From: Chryseobacterium gleum
GTDB lineage: Bacteria; Bacteroidota; Bacteroidia; Flavobacteriales_D; Crocinitomicaceae
Assembly (NCBI GenBank): GCA_945862165.1
Contig: CAMAXI010000002.1
Span: 1-64,000 of the forward strand
Length of the DNA stretch: 64,000 nucleotides
Reading direction: 5' to 3'
Numbering within the stretch: position 1 is the stretch's first letter; each line of letters starts with the position of its first letter. The notes beneath the pieces were generated by a model that saw only the letters and a program-made list of their open reading frames with translations, was not told the DNA's origin and did no database searches. This document shows, one piece after another, positions 46,901-55,834 of this stretch. Made by a program: the position numbers and the translations under genes.

Positions 46901-48793
46901 TCCGTATCCTAATTTTCCATTTCCAAATACCCAGTTGGTATCTTTAGCATAAACAACATCTTTCCAATTTTCTTGGTCTAAAGATTCACCTTGATCCGTG
47001 TATTTCCATTGCGAATTTCTGTTGATTGGAAAAGAACCCACTTCTGCTTTAGGTTTAGGTTGCTCTTTATTGTTTCCACTTAATAATTCTACAACTAAAC
47101 GTGGTGCTTTTGCTGGATCACGGTCAAATGCTTGTGCAACTCTTGCTCCCACGCCATTGATAATAAACGAAACAGAGTTTCCTGATTTCCAATTTTGCTT
47201 TGTTAAAATTTTATTTAATAATGCTGCCAAATTTGGAGTTTGTTGTTCTTTTCCAGCATCACCATCAACCGTCCACGATGCTGTAGGATTCCATAAAACA
47301 GAGTCAAGAACTAACTTTCTATTTGAAATGGTTCCAATTGCTTCTGTGTATGTAGTTGAATTATCAGTATCCTCGATTTGTAAAACAAGTTGACATGGAT
47401 CTATATTCGTAACTTCATCAACCGTAAATTGAATATACGCATTTTGTACCTCCATTCCTTGCGGAATAGTTAATTTGTCAAAACGTAAACCAATAACTTG
47501 TTTAGAAGTTTTATCCATTGTCAATTCCAAGTCAGAAGAGGTTAAATCACCAGCAGTACCTTTAGGTTTTTCTTCCGCATCATCTGAACTAGATAAAATT
47601 GAAAATGTATTTTGAGTAGGAACAAAGTAATCAACTACTAAACGAGGAGCTTTTACTGGATCGCGGTCAAAAGCTTGCGCTACTCTTGAACCTTCTCCTG
47701 TAAAAATAAAAGCCATTGCGTTCCCTTGTTGCCAACCATCTTTCGATACAATTTGTTGTAGTAATGTAGCAATATCTGGTGTGCGTTGATCCAAACCAGC
47801 CTCACCATCAACTGTCCATGCAGCTTTAGGACTCCATAGAACAGAATCCAAAATTGTTTTTCTGTTTGAAATTGTTCCTGTTGCTTCCGTAAATGTTGAC
47901 GCATTCGTATTGTCTTCTACTTTTATCTTTACGTTACATGGATCTACGTTCGTAACTTCATCTACACTAAATTGTATATGCGCACTTTTAATTACCGCAT
48001 TTTTTGGAATAGTTAATTTATCGAAACGAAGTCCTAAAGTTTGTTTGGATGTTTTATCCATAACAAATTCTAAATCCGAAGAAGTTAAATCACCAGCTGT
48101 TCCAGTAGGTTTTTCCTCAGCATCATCCGAACTTGAAAGTATAGAAAATGTATTGTTTATAGGTAGGATATATTCAATTACTAATTCTGGCGCTTTTGCT
48201 GGATCACGATCAAATGCTTGTGCTACTCTAGCCCCTTCACCAGTAAATGCTAAAACAATCGAATTACCTTCTTTCCAATTTTGATTTTGTATAATTTGTT
48301 TTAGTAAAGTTGAAATATTTGGGGTTCTTTGCTCTAAACCTGCCTCACCATCTACTGTCCATGCAGCAGTTGGATTCCATATTACTGAATCTTTGATATA
48401 GGTTCTATTTGAAATAGTTCCTACTGCTTCCGAAAATGTAGAAGGGTTTACGTCATTTTGTATTTTAATGTATAGCTTACACGGATCAACATTTGTAGCT
48501 TCATCCACTGCGAACTGAACATATGCATTATAAATGAGTGCATTTTTAGGAATGTTTATGTTAGTAAAACGTAATCCTAAAATTTGTTTGGATGTTTTAT
48601 CCATAACAAACTCCAAATCGGATGAGGTTAAATCACCTGCTGTACCTATTGGCTTTTCTTCAGCGTCATCTGTCGATGTATTAACGCGTGTCTTAAAAAC
48701 TGTTTGACCGAACACTTCTTGTCCAGTTAAGCAGAAAAAAGAGAATGCTCCTAATAAGAACATTTTTTTTAGATCTAATAATTTCGTTTTCAT
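43988..48793 (-). CDS. Giant secreted PhoX-family protein with repeat domains and type IX secretion domain
   Basis: The 1601-residue product has a signal peptide (to about VFGQ). Three tandem repeats of 181 residues follow (DDAEEKP...TAGDLTSSDLE, AAWTVDGEAG, RVAQAFDRDPAKAP; about 31-580; DNRLRE-like). Then come two jelly-roll-like domains (about 595-945; DDGAVxYxNGKEVxRxN), a PhoX domain (about 950-1330; NHELSTG, RNCSGGITPWGT, GYGEDAGNG-like), three cysteine-containing repeats of about 49 residues (CETYTWNGNTYT, AGCDS) and a sorting domain at the end (LQLFPNPFTDKLEL). It is probably an extracellular phosphatase or phosphatase-like protein anchored to or released from the surface. Second PhoX of the region. 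Confidence 0.88.
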   Translation of the reverse strand: MKTKLLDLKKMFLLGAFSFFCLTGQEVFGQTVFKTRVNTSTDDAEEKPIGTAGDLTSSDLEFVMDKTSKQILGLRFTNINIPKNALIYNAYVQFAVDEATNVDPCKLYIKIQNDVNPSTFSEAVGTISNRTYIKDSVIWNPTAAWTVDGEAGLEQRTPNISTLLKQIIQNQNWKEGNSIVLAFTGEGARVAQAFDRDPAKAPELVIEYILPINNTFSILSSSDDAEEKPTGTAGDLTSSDLEFVMDKTSKQTLGLRFDKLTIPKNAVIKSAHIQFSVDEVTNVDPCNVKIKVEDNTNASTFTEATGTISNRKTILDSVLWSPKAAWTVDGEAGLDQRTPDIATLLQQIVSKDGWQQGNAMAFIFTGEGSRVAQAFDRDPVKAPRLVVDYFVPTQNTFSILSSSDDAEEKPKGTAGDLTSSDLELTMDKTSKQVIGLRFDKLTIPQGMEVQNAYIQFTVDEVTNIDPCQLVLQIEDTDNSTTYTEAIGTISNRKLVLDSVLWNPTASWTVDGDAGKEQQTPNLAALLNKILTKQNWKSGNSVSFIINGVGARVAQAFDRDPAKAPRLVVELLSGNNKEQPKPKAEVGSFPINRNSQWKYTDQGESLDQENWKDVVYAKDTNWVFGNGKLGYGQAGLGTELKFGSDAAKKHITTYLRRNFIPKGSEKFDSLVLYILADDGAVLYLNGKEVHRDNLPSTADFTTLANAEKTNNKYQRVVIANNLIDNDTNVIAVELHQAALDGSDIVFDLQLIGKLPYPTIASFPIKKGDNWLFHDQGVDLGSTWTNLNYEDKGWANGPAILGYTDPVSTIVSFGDDNNNKYITNYFRKRFTVKDISAISDTLKLAIMKDDGAVVYINGKEVVRTNMPTGAITYSTFAKSSAAEGVFESYMIPKSSLVNGENIFAVEVHQNEINSSDLTFDLELTNIPKAYNSAEFCKNNPEHIGCFQSVGPATKGQSLVIPMTHKMQMLAQSGMPYTKGGGSITTNFDFTAFIPENMTSNEKGHIALNHELSTGAVSMFDVRLDKSNQLWVVDSSQAIDFSKVQGTSRNCSGGITPWGTVITAEEVRGNTDANQDGYVDQGWLVEIDPKTNKVVDYGQGEAKLWAMGNMSHENVVLKNDSLTAYYGEDAGNGHVYKFVANKKGNLSEGTLYALKLDAQMVNNEPVVSKGKWAKVPNTTKEERNKVYANASALGATLFSGVEDVEINPINGDIYFTAKGNSRTYKFTEKNDSLIENFETFVGGTDYLVNTPNGVVLEPWGTGNDNLTFDDLGNLWVLQDGTKDHIWVVRPGHTQLNPQVDIFATTPDGSEPTGMTFSPDHKYMFISMQNPSSSNSTKLVDASGKELTFNTSTMLVIARNRNLGCAPTSSLTKHAACETYTWNGNTYTESGKYNFTTTNKAGCDSVATLELTINKTSKSTTQHAACETYTWNGNTYTQSGKYNFTTTNKAGCDSTATLELTINKPVTINESKTACAPYSWNGMSLIQNGDYTWTGKTVTGCDSIVKLNLTIKSEAECKLGINEVDSKALQLFPNPFTDKLELVFDSELENAGTIEVFDNAGKLLINQPIEKFEKSIQIGSDLIPGNYNLRVSRGKLNVTYTIIKN
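44430..44690 (-). repeat. Near-identical 147-bp tandem repeat inside the PhoX mosaic gene
   Basis: The two copies begin near 44430 and 44577. They differ at only a few positions, while the third unit upstream in the protein order is diverged. Recent duplication or copy-number slippage is likely. Confidence 0.75.
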
Positions 48794-49217
48794 AATTCAT
48801 TCCAAATTGGTATACAAAGGAATGTAGTTGTGAAGCATGTTAGATTAAAAACATGTCATGATTTCTTTAATTGATTCTTATGCTTTAACACATTAAATTA
48901 ACACTGATTTAATCTGAATCACAATAGACTATATGTCATTTAGTTATAGAAAATAAGGGTGAGATTACAGTGAAAACACCTCACAAAATCACTTCATTTT
49001 AAATATCCCCGTTGTCTTAAGTCTTTTTGATTCGCAACAATAGCATCAGGAAATAATTAACTAACCATAAGGCACAACTTTACTTACTTGTCAAATGAAA
49101 AACTAAGGTAAATAATCCGGGATTTCTTAATGATTTATTCAGTCGCTATAACCTGAGGCAAATTAAGAAACTAAAATTGAAAAATTACACTAATTTTGAA
49201 ATCTGAACCTTTTATTG
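48794..49217. other. Intergenic region between divergent PhoX mosaic and Fur-family genes
   Basis: No gene or repeat was found in these 424 nt. TAATTTTG at 49191-49198 is a possible -7 element of the Fur-family gene. No copy of the GCAAT...GTTGCA operator found near the TonB receptor is present here. Confidence 0.4.
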
Positions 49218-49604
49218 ATGCAAAAAAAATCACGTAACACCACCGCTAAACAAGAAATCTTAAAATTGATTGCTAACGCAGGGCAAGCGCTTTCGCATGT
49301 AGAAATCCAACAACAATTAAACAACCTCTGCGACCGTGTTACCATCTACCGTGTTTTGAACCGCTTGGTAGAAGAACAAAAAATTCATAAAATCGTAAAC
49401 ACTGACGGAGTTGTAAACTATGCTGCTTGCCACGACTGTGAACACCACCACCATAACGACAACCACGTGCATTTCAGTTGTACTAATTGTAAATCCGTAA
49501 CATGCCTCGATAACATCATCCCAACATTTCAACTTCCAGCTGATTACCAAATGCAAGAAATGAATTTTATGATTGCTGGTATCTGTCCAAATTGTAAGGC
49601 ATAA
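49218..49604 (+). CDS. Fur-family regulator, probably zinc-sensing (Zur)
   Basis: The 128-residue product has the Fur winged-helix domain (RNTTAKQEILKLI, then CDRVTIYRVLNRLVE) and a metal site segment HDCEHHHHNDNHVHFSC. Two structural CxxC pairs, C88/C91 and C123/C126, are present. Fur-family proteins repress metal uptake genes. Its neighbours are a lipoprotein and a receptor resembling the zinc receptor ZnuD, with repeated palindromes at their promoters, so Zur is the best guess. The start is the ATG at 49218, just after a TTG at 49215. Confidence 0.88.
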   Translation: MQKKSRNTTAKQEILKLIANAGQALSHVEIQQQLNNLCDRVTIYRVLNRLVEEQKIHKIVNTDGVVNYAACHDCEHHHHNDNHVHFSCTNCKSVTCLDNIIPTFQLPADYQMQEMNFMIAGICPNCKA

Positions 49605-49606
49605 AA

Positions 49607-49632
49607 AAAGGACCATCTTTCGATGATCCTTT
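49607..49632 (-). terminator. Terminator of the minus-strand lipoprotein gene
   Basis: On the minus strand AAAGGATCATC and GATGGTCCTTT pair with one mismatch around GAAA, followed by a seven-T run. The T-run exists only on this strand. Confidence 0.8.
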
Positions 49633-49657
49633 CTACCCTAAAACATAATAAAATCTT

Positions 49658-50233
49658 CTATTTTACGTATACTTGAAAGTCTATATCAACATCCGTATCT
49701 CCGGTCTCTGAAGTACCATCTTTCACACCTGGTTGGTGCATTAATTTTACTTTTACTTTTCCAGAACCTGCATTGGTTGTTGTCCAAGTAGATTTCAATC
49801 CTAAATTTTTATTGTTACTATCCTTGTCCGTTATCAATACATTCACTAAACCTGTTGGATTACTTGAATAAAAGAATAAGTGATCGTTCGCTTCTTCCAA
49901 TACTTCATTAGAAATCGTGTCTGCTGGTGTTTTACTTTTATCAAATAAGGTTAGTTCAACATTGTAAGAACTATTCTTTAATAAATGAATGGTATCAAAT
50001 TGTGTCGCTGCATTTCCGCCATCACCATCTGAATCATTAAAGGTTACGACAAACGTTGTATCATAACCTAAAACTCCTTTCCCTGAAAATTTCAATTCTA
50101 AGGTGGTAATTAATTCACTATCATTATGATCATGATCATCAGTAGGTTTTACATCATCCTTTTTACAACTTACCACCACCAAACTCAAGGCACCTAATGC
50201 CAACATAAACGGTTTAAACATTCCTTTTTTCAT
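49658..50233 (-). CDS. Lipoprotein with His/Asp-rich leader, partner of the zinc-type TonB receptor
   Basis: The 191-residue product has a lipobox (VVSC, C23). A metal-binding-looking stretch DDHDHND follows, then a beta-rich domain (ELITTLELKF, FNDSDGDGG). Homologues next to TonB receptors in Bacteroidota are often labelled type 1 periplasmic-binding fold, without experimental function. Two copies of the candidate Zur operator lie directly upstream, so it is probably induced by zinc shortage. Confidence 0.8.
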   Translation of the reverse strand: MKKGMFKPFMLALGALSLVVVSCKKDDVKPTDDHDHNDSELITTLELKFSGKGVLGYDTTFVVTFNDSDGDGGNAATQFDTIHLLKNSSYNVELTLFDKSKTPADTISNEVLEEANDHLFFYSSNPTGLVNVLITDKDSNNKNLGLKSTWTTTNAGSGKVKVKLMHQPGVKDGTSETGDTDVDIDFQVYVK

Positions 50234-50249
50234 AGTTATTCAATATTAA

Positions 50250-50264
50250 TGCAATTATGTTGCA
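50250..50264 (-). promoter_or_regulatory. Candidate Zur operator 1
   Basis: TGCAATTATGTTGCA, a perfect TGCAA-N5-TTGCA palindrome 17 nt before the lipoprotein start. It shares YGCAATWNNGTTGCA with the sites at 50288 and 52674. Confidence 0.65.
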
Positions 50265-50287
50265 AATATAATAAAACTTCTAATTAA

Positions 50288-50302
50288 CGCAATATTGTTG
50301 CA
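50288..50302 (-). promoter_or_regulatory. Candidate Zur operator 2
   Basis: CGCAATATTGTTGCA lies just beyond the TonB receptor stop and 38 nt from operator 1, in the 70-nt gap before the lipoprotein gene. Confidence 0.65.
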
Positions 50303-50303
50303 A

Positions 50304-52640
50304 TTAAAAACGATACTTCATACGTAACGAAACATTCCTACCCATCGCATCCGTAAAATATCGAAAGCGATCCATGTAATCCCGATAACGGGTATTTAAC
50401 AAATTAGTGATTTGTAAACCTATTTCAGCATGATTCCTGCCCATACGGAAATGGGTCGCTATATGCAAACTTGTCAACCAATAAGCACTTGGTGGATCCA
50501 CAAAATCACTACCTTCCGGAACACGATGCTGCTTTGCTACATACTGTATCGATGGACCGATATAGATATGTTTCAAGCGTTGATTATGATCCCAATGAAA
50601 TCCAAACTCTGTTTCAATGCGGTCTGCTGGCATTAGTATCAACCAATTATTAGCACGTTGATTCCAAGCTCGCAACATAGAACCTTTCACCTTCCATTCC
50701 AACCAATGGGTAAAATGATAAGAAGCAAATACATCTAACCCTCGCAATATCGCATCTGTTTGGGTGTAATTAAATCCAGGAAAAGCCCCGCGTATAGTCA
50801 AAACTGGTGTTGGGGTAGGCTGACGATAAATAAATCCTTGAATATAATTGTAATAAGGACTAACCTCAATATGTAAATCCTCATTCGGTGTATACAATCC
50901 TGTAAATGTTGCAACATACGCTTGTTCTACTTTCAACGCTGAATTACCATATTCTACTGCAGCAGCACCATGATGTAAACCATTACTATATAATTCATTG
51001 ACAGATGGTGCACGCCAAGCTGTACCTATATTAAACATACACTTCCAAGTGGTATCAATCGTATAATTCGCTCCAATACTTGCACTCGACTGTTTAAATG
51101 GATGACTTGTTTTGACAAGTAAAGAGGAATTATTTGTTGATTTTTCAGATTGATATACAGAAAGTTGTTTTAGATCATACCGTAAACCTGCTTCAATTTC
51201 CCAACGCTTATATTGCCAATTTTCAATGACGAAAACTCCAAATCCACCATTTTCAAAACTAGGTACTAACATCCGACCCCGATACGTATTTGCTTGTTGC
51301 ATTCCCTGAGCACCAATGGTGCCTTTAAACCCATTTTTACGAACATGCGACCAATTTAAATCCAGCGTATGCGTAGTTAAATGAAATTCTAAAGATGGTT
51401 GATTTTTTGATGCTAATAAATCGTTTAATGGTCCGTGCTTATCATACTCATACCGCCAATTATATTGACGGGCATAAACTAAATTTAGTTTGCCAACTTT
51501 ACCTGTATTTATATAAAATTTAGCCTTAAATAACTCATGCTCCACATGTTGGTATGGACGATTTATCGCATACGTAAACGACGTTGATTCTAAAGGAACT
51601 TTACTATCAAAAGCACGTTGTAAATCCGTTAAATTACCGATATGCGATGCGCCAAAAATACCCAACGTGGTATTAAACTGACTGTAAAATAATTCAGCGC
51701 CATAATTCTTTTTTTTCCAACCCAATTCATACGAAAAATTATATTCTTTTAAACCGGTATTAATTAACAAATAATCTGGCGCTGCAATAGTCCCATTTTG
51801 TTTCAAAGTTCCTTGTATACGCCAAGAAAAAGCTGGTACTTGCTTAAATTTTCCTTCTAAAAAAGAAGCAATTGTTCCTCCCCTACCATTCGAATTACCG
51901 ACAACATTTACTTCCCCACCTAATTTAACACTATCTGGTAAGGTTTTCGTATCTATTAATATAACCCCAGCAATGGCATCCGATCCATACATAATACTAT
52001 TTGCTCCTTTTACTACCGATATTTTATCTGCGATAAATGGATCTATCTCTGGCGCATGCTCACTACCCCATTGTTGGCCTTCCTGTCGAATACCATTATT
52101 CAAAATCAAGACACGATTACTATGCATACCATGTATAACCGGTTTTGAAACAGAATTTCCAGTATTCAATGTATTAACACCTGGAATGGATTTCACAATA
52201 TCCCCCAAGTTAGTACCACGGTTTTTTTCTAATTCATCGCCGAAAAGTAAAGAAGCGTGTAAAGTAGATAATTTATCCTTTGGTTTACTTAATGTAGAAA
52301 TCTTAACTTCAGCCAACTCTTTTAAATGCACTTCAATTTTAAAATTATACACAGTGTTTTCTTGTACATCGAATAATTTCACAATGGGTTTATAGCCATC
52401 GCGGTTAGAACAAACAATGGTATACTTTCCAGGACAAAGCGATAAAAATTGAAAACGACCTAAACTATCTGTTTCCACCTTTCTATTTAATTCCTTTAAA
52501 TAAATTTCAATAGCTGAAATGGGTGCATCGTTATGTATATCGGAAACTATTCCACTAAAACTATGGGTGCAATTTTGTCCGATGGTATTTCCCGAAATGA
52601 AAAGAAATAATAATAGGACTAAAACATACAAATTGTTCAT
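50304..52640 (-). CDS. TonB-dependent receptor, ZnuD-like
   Basis: The 778-residue product has a signal peptide (to about TIGQ), a carboxypeptidase-like domain (about 24-110), a plug with HGMHSNRVLILNNGIRQEGQQWGSEHAPEIDPF and VVKGANSIMYGSDAIAG, and a barrel ending in MKYRF. The RQEGQQWG-HAPEID plug pattern is that of the ZnuD/zinc receptor group. It is preceded by a candidate Zur operator and a CAAAAATA (minus TATTTTTG) -7 element at 52645-52652. Zinc (or zinc-complex) import is the likely role. Confidence 0.92.
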   Translation of the reverse strand: MNNLYVLVLLLFLFISGNTIGQNCTHSFSGIVSDIHNDAPISAIEIYLKELNRKVETDSLGRFQFLSLCPGKYTIVCSNRDGYKPIVKLFDVQENTVYNFKIEVHLKELAEVKISTLSKPKDKLSTLHASLLFGDELEKNRGTNLGDIVKSIPGVNTLNTGNSVSKPVIHGMHSNRVLILNNGIRQEGQQWGSEHAPEIDPFIADKISVVKGANSIMYGSDAIAGVILIDTKTLPDSVKLGGEVNVVGNSNGRGGTIASFLEGKFKQVPAFSWRIQGTLKQNGTIAAPDYLLINTGLKEYNFSYELGWKKKNYGAELFYSQFNTTLGIFGASHIGNLTDLQRAFDSKVPLESTSFTYAINRPYQHVEHELFKAKFYINTGKVGKLNLVYARQYNWRYEYDKHGPLNDLLASKNQPSLEFHLTTHTLDLNWSHVRKNGFKGTIGAQGMQQANTYRGRMLVPSFENGGFGVFVIENWQYKRWEIEAGLRYDLKQLSVYQSEKSTNNSSLLVKTSHPFKQSSASIGANYTIDTTWKCMFNIGTAWRAPSVNELYSNGLHHGAAAVEYGNSALKVEQAYVATFTGLYTPNEDLHIEVSPYYNYIQGFIYRQPTPTPVLTIRGAFPGFNYTQTDAILRGLDVFASYHFTHWLEWKVKGSMLRAWNQRANNWLILMPADRIETEFGFHWDHNQRLKHIYIGPSIQYVAKQHRVPEGSDFVDPPSAYWLTSLHIATHFRMGRNHAEIGLQITNLLNTRYRDYMDRFRYFTDAMGRNVSLRMKYRF

Positions 52641-52673
52641 CTTTCAAAAATACAAAAGAATAATAAATAAAAA

Positions 52674-52688
52674 CGCAATAGAGTTGCA
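52674..52688 (-). promoter_or_regulatory. Candidate Zur operator 3
   Basis: CGCAATAGAGTTGCA, 34 nt before the TonB receptor start and around its -33 region. It is the same motif as at 50250 and 50288. Confidence 0.65.
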
Positions 52689-52706
52689 ATAAAATACAAA
52701 TCAAAA

Positions 52707-52734
52707 AAAAGGCTACCCAAATGAGTAGCCTTTT
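52707..52734 (-). terminator. Terminator of the ATP synthase operon
   Basis: AAAAGGCTAC and GTAGCCTTTT pair over 10 bp around an 8-nt loop; on the minus strand an eight-T run follows. It lies just after the atpG stop. Confidence 0.9.
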
Positions 52735-52751
52735 AATAAATCTATTTTCTG

Positions 52752-53624
52752 TTAATTATTCAATGCTTCAGCACCACCAACAATCTCTAAAATTTCATTA
52801 GTAATCGCTGCTTGACGTGCTTTGTTATAACTTAAGGTCAAAGAACGTTTTAATTCTTTCGCATTATCCGTCGCTTTGTGCATCGCAGTCATACGTGCTC
52901 CATGTTCGGAAGCATGAGAATCTAACAATGCTTTAAAGAATTGTGTTTTCAATGATTTTGGAATCAATTCTTCCACAATCTCTGATTTAGATGGCTCAAA
53001 AATATAATCATTAGATACTGCAGTATCTTCTGAAACAGTTGCAACAATTGGCAATAATTGTTCTGCTTTAACATCTTGAACACTTGCATTAACAAAAGAA
53101 TTGTATACCACTACTACTTTGTCAAATTTGCGATCCAAAAATAATTTAATCACGTTTTCAGTAATTTCAGCAGCATTCGTAAATGTAAGATTCGAAAAAA
53201 TATCATTCACACCAACAGTATCGTTCTCAATACGCAATGGACTTCTTCTAAAAGAATCCGTAATCTTTTTCCCAAAACATAAAATGTTCACATTGGAACC
53301 TTTATATTCTTTAGAAATCAATTGATTTACTTGTTTAAGTACATTATTATTGAATCCACCACACAAACCACGGTTGGAAGAAATTGCCAAAATCAAAACA
53401 TTTGATTCTTCTCTAACTTCTGCAAACGCATTTTCAGACAAATCTAAAGTAGCACTTAAATTACCCAAAATTTCTTGCAACTTATTGGAATAAGGCTTCA
53501 TTTGCGTAATCGCATCTTGTGCTCTTTTCAATTTTGCAGCAGAAACCATCTTCATCGCAGAGGTGATCTGCATCGTAGAAGAAATGGAAGTAATTCTGTT
53601 TTTTATTTCTTTTAAGTTAGCCAT
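52752..53624 (-). CDS. atpG: ATP synthase F1 gamma subunit
   Basis: The 290-residue product is the rotating central stalk of F1. N-terminal ANLKEIKNRITSISSTMQITSAMKMVSAAKL and C-terminal LTLSYNKARQAAITNEILEIVGGAEAL are diagnostic. Last gene of the operon, separated from atpA by 50 nt that hold a terminator-like hairpin. Confidence 0.95.
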   Translation of the reverse strand: MANLKEIKNRITSISSTMQITSAMKMVSAAKLKRAQDAITQMKPYSNKLQEILGNLSATLDLSENAFAEVREESNVLILAISSNRGLCGGFNNNVLKQVNQLISKEYKGSNVNILCFGKKITDSFRRSPLRIENDTVGVNDIFSNLTFTNAAEITENVIKLFLDRKFDKVVVVYNSFVNASVQDVKAEQLLPIVATVSEDTAVSNDYIFEPSKSEIVEELIPKSLKTQFFKALLDSHASEHGARMTAMHKATDNAKELKRSLTLSYNKARQAAITNEILEIVGGAEALNN

Positions 53625-53632
53625 ACTGTAAC

Positions 53633-53666
53633 AAAAAAAGTGTAGCCTAATTACTTAAGCTACACT
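53633..53666 (-). terminator. Terminator-like hairpin between atpA and atpG
   Basis: On the minus strand AGTGTAGC pairs with GCTACACT (outer arms 53639-53646 and 53659-53666, with inner TAA/TTA). Seven T residues follow, only 9 nt before the atpG start. Likely partial termination reducing atpG expression. Confidence 0.65.
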
Positions 53667-53674
53667 AAAAATTA

Positions 53675-55249
53675 TTAATATTTTGAAGCGATTTCTTTTG
53701 CAACTTTCGTTAATACGTCTGTTGCTTCATCTGTATATTTACCAGCTTTCAAAGAAAGCATAATATCAGAATGTTTTGCCTCTAAATAATCTAAATATTC
53801 TTTTTCAAACGCTTTTACTTTGTTTACTGGAACTTTTTGGATTAACCCTTTTGTACCAACATAAATAATAGCAATTTGTTTTTCTACTGGGTAAGGATCA
53901 CCATCTTGTTGTTTCAAGATTTCCACGTTACGTGCACCTTTATCCAATACATATTTTGTTGCAGCATCTAAGTCAGATCCAAACTTAGCGAACGCTTCTA
54001 GTTCACGGTATTGTGCTTGGTCTAATTTCAACGTACCTGCTACTTTTTTCATCGATTTGATTTGCGCGTTACCTCCTACACGTGATACAGAGATACCTAC
54101 GTTGATCGCTGGACGAATACCTGCGTTAAACAAGTCACCTTCCAAGAAAATCTGACCATCCGTAATAGAAATTACGTTAGTTGGGATATACGCAGAAACG
54201 TCACCACCTTGCGTTTCGATAATTGGTAAAGCAGTCAAAGAACCACCACCTTTTACGATACCTTTCATACATTCTGGTAAATCATTCATCGTAGCAGCAA
54301 TCGCATCATCATTGATGATTTTCGCCGCTCTTTCTAATAAACGAGAGTGTAAGTAGAAAACGTCACCTGGGTAAGCCTCACGCCCTGGAGGACGACGTAA
54401 TAACAAAGAAACCTCACGGTAAGCAACCGCTTGTTTCGATAAATCATCAAATACAATTAATGCTGGTCTTCCTGAATCACGGAAAAATTCACCAACAGCA
54501 GCACCTGTCATTGGAGCATAAAATTGCATTGGAGCAGATTCAGAAGCATTAGCAGCAACAATTACTGTATATGCCATTGCACCTGCATCTTCTAATTTCT
54601 TAACGATTCCAGCAACAGTAGAACCTTTTTGTCCAATCGCAACATAAATACAGAAAACAGGCTCTCCTCTATCGTAGAATTCTTTTTGATTAATAATCGT
54701 ATCAATCGCAACAGTTGTTTTACCAGTTTGACGGTCACCAATGATTAACTCACGTTGACCACGTCCTACAGGAATCATTGCATCAATGGATTTGATACCC
54801 GTTTGTAATGGTTCTGTTACTGGTTGACGGAAAATTACCCCTGGAGCTTTACGCTCGATTGGCATTTCATATAATTGACCAGAAATTTCACCTTTACCAT
54901 CGATTGGATTACCCAATGTATCGATAACACGACCAACAAGTCCTTCACCAACTTTTACAGAAGCGATACGACCCAATCTTTTCACTGTGTCACCTTCTTT
55001 AACAAGCGTAGACTTTCCTAAAAGTACTGCACCTACGTTGTCTTCTTCTAAGTTTAATGCGATTCCTTGTAAACCTCCATCAAATTCAATTAACTCACCG
55101 TATTGAACTCCATCAAGTCCATAAATACGTGCGATACCATCTCCAATTTGAAGTACAGTACCAACCTCTTGAAGCTCAGCCTCTGTACGGAAGCCTGAAA
55201 GCTGTTCTCTTAAAATTGCAGAAACTTCTGCTGGTTTTACATCTGCCAT
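53675..55249 (-). CDS. atpA: ATP synthase F1 alpha subunit
   Basis: The 524-residue product has the P-loop GDRQTGKTT, the beta-barrel N-terminus, and the conserved segments [42 protein letters not shown] and [17 protein letters not shown]. Alpha subunits form the catalytic hexamer with beta, which is encoded elsewhere in Bacteroidota. Confidence 0.97.
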   Translation of the reverse strand: MADVKPAEVSAILREQLSGFRTEAELQEVGTVLQIGDGIARIYGLDGVQYGELIEFDGGLQGIALNLEEDNVGAVLLGKSTLVKEGDTVKRLGRIASVKVGEGLVGRVIDTLGNPIDGKGEISGQLYEMPIERKAPGVIFRQPVTEPLQTGIKSIDAMIPVGRGQRELIIGDRQTGKTTVAIDTIINQKEFYDRGEPVFCIYVAIGQKGSTVAGIVKKLEDAGAMAYTVIVAANASESAPMQFYAPMTGAAVGEFFRDSGRPALIVFDDLSKQAVAYREVSLLLRRPPGREAYPGDVFYLHSRLLERAAKIINDDAIAATMNDLPECMKGIVKGGGSLTALPIIETQGGDVSAYIPTNVISITDGQIFLEGDLFNAGIRPAINVGISVSRVGGNAQIKSMKKVAGTLKLDQAQYRELEAFAKFGSDLDAATKYVLDKGARNVEILKQQDGDPYPVEKQIAIIYVGTKGLIQKVPVNKVKAFEKEYLDYLEAKHSDIMLSLKAGKYTDEATDVLTKVAKEIASKY

Positions 55250-55286
55250 ATTGTTTTATTTTACGCCTACTTAAAGGCAAATCAAA

Positions 55287-55826
55287 CTATCGTGTTAAAC
55301 GTTGTTTTAAATTTTTAAATTGATTCGCTACAGAAGAGTCAAATTGTGTATTTCCAATTTTTACTACAAATCCACCTAACAATGCTTCATCGATTGTTTC
55401 GGTTAATTCAATAGTCCCTTTTACGGTAGGTTTCACTTTCGCTAAAATCGATTGAACAGTAGCTTCGTCTAATTTTTTAGAAGCAACTAATGTTACAGGA
55501 ACAATTCCTTGGTGCTCTTTCAACAATACATCAAAAGAAGCCGCGATTTCAGCTAATATTCCTTCTCTTCTATTTTTAGTTATTAAAGCAATAAAAGAAT
55601 TAGAAAGTGTATCAAAATTTTCAAACAATTGATTTAAAATAGAAATCTTTTTATCCGATTGGATTAAAGGACTATTTAAAAACAATTGAAATTCGTTTGT
55701 CTCGTTTTTTGCAGCAACAATAGCACGCATATCAGAAGATACCTTGTCAACCTTGTTTTGTTCGATTGCAAGCTCTAATAATGCTTTGGCATATCTTGAT
55801 GCTGATTTTGTACTATTGATACTCAT
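55287..55826 (-). CDS. atpH: ATP synthase F1 delta subunit
   Basis: The 179-residue product has the OSCP/delta pattern: SRYAKALLELAIEQNKVDKV near the N-terminus and DEALLGGFVVKIGNTQFDSSVANQFKNLKQRL at the end. It links F1 to the peripheral b stalk. It lies 8 nt after atpF and 37 nt before atpA. Confidence 0.94.
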   Translation of the reverse strand: MSINSTKSASRYAKALLELAIEQNKVDKVSSDMRAIVAAKNETNEFQLFLNSPLIQSDKKISILNQLFENFDTLSNSFIALITKNRREGILAEIAASFDVLLKEHQGIVPVTLVASKKLDEATVQSILAKVKPTVKGTIELTETIDEALLGGFVVKIGNTQFDSSVANQFKNLKQRLTR

Positions 55827-55834
55827 ACAAACAA

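Noticed and set aside
49607-49632. Terminator for the Fur-family gene on the plus strand
   Set aside because: No T-run follows on that strand; the T-run exists only for the minus-strand lipoprotein gene.
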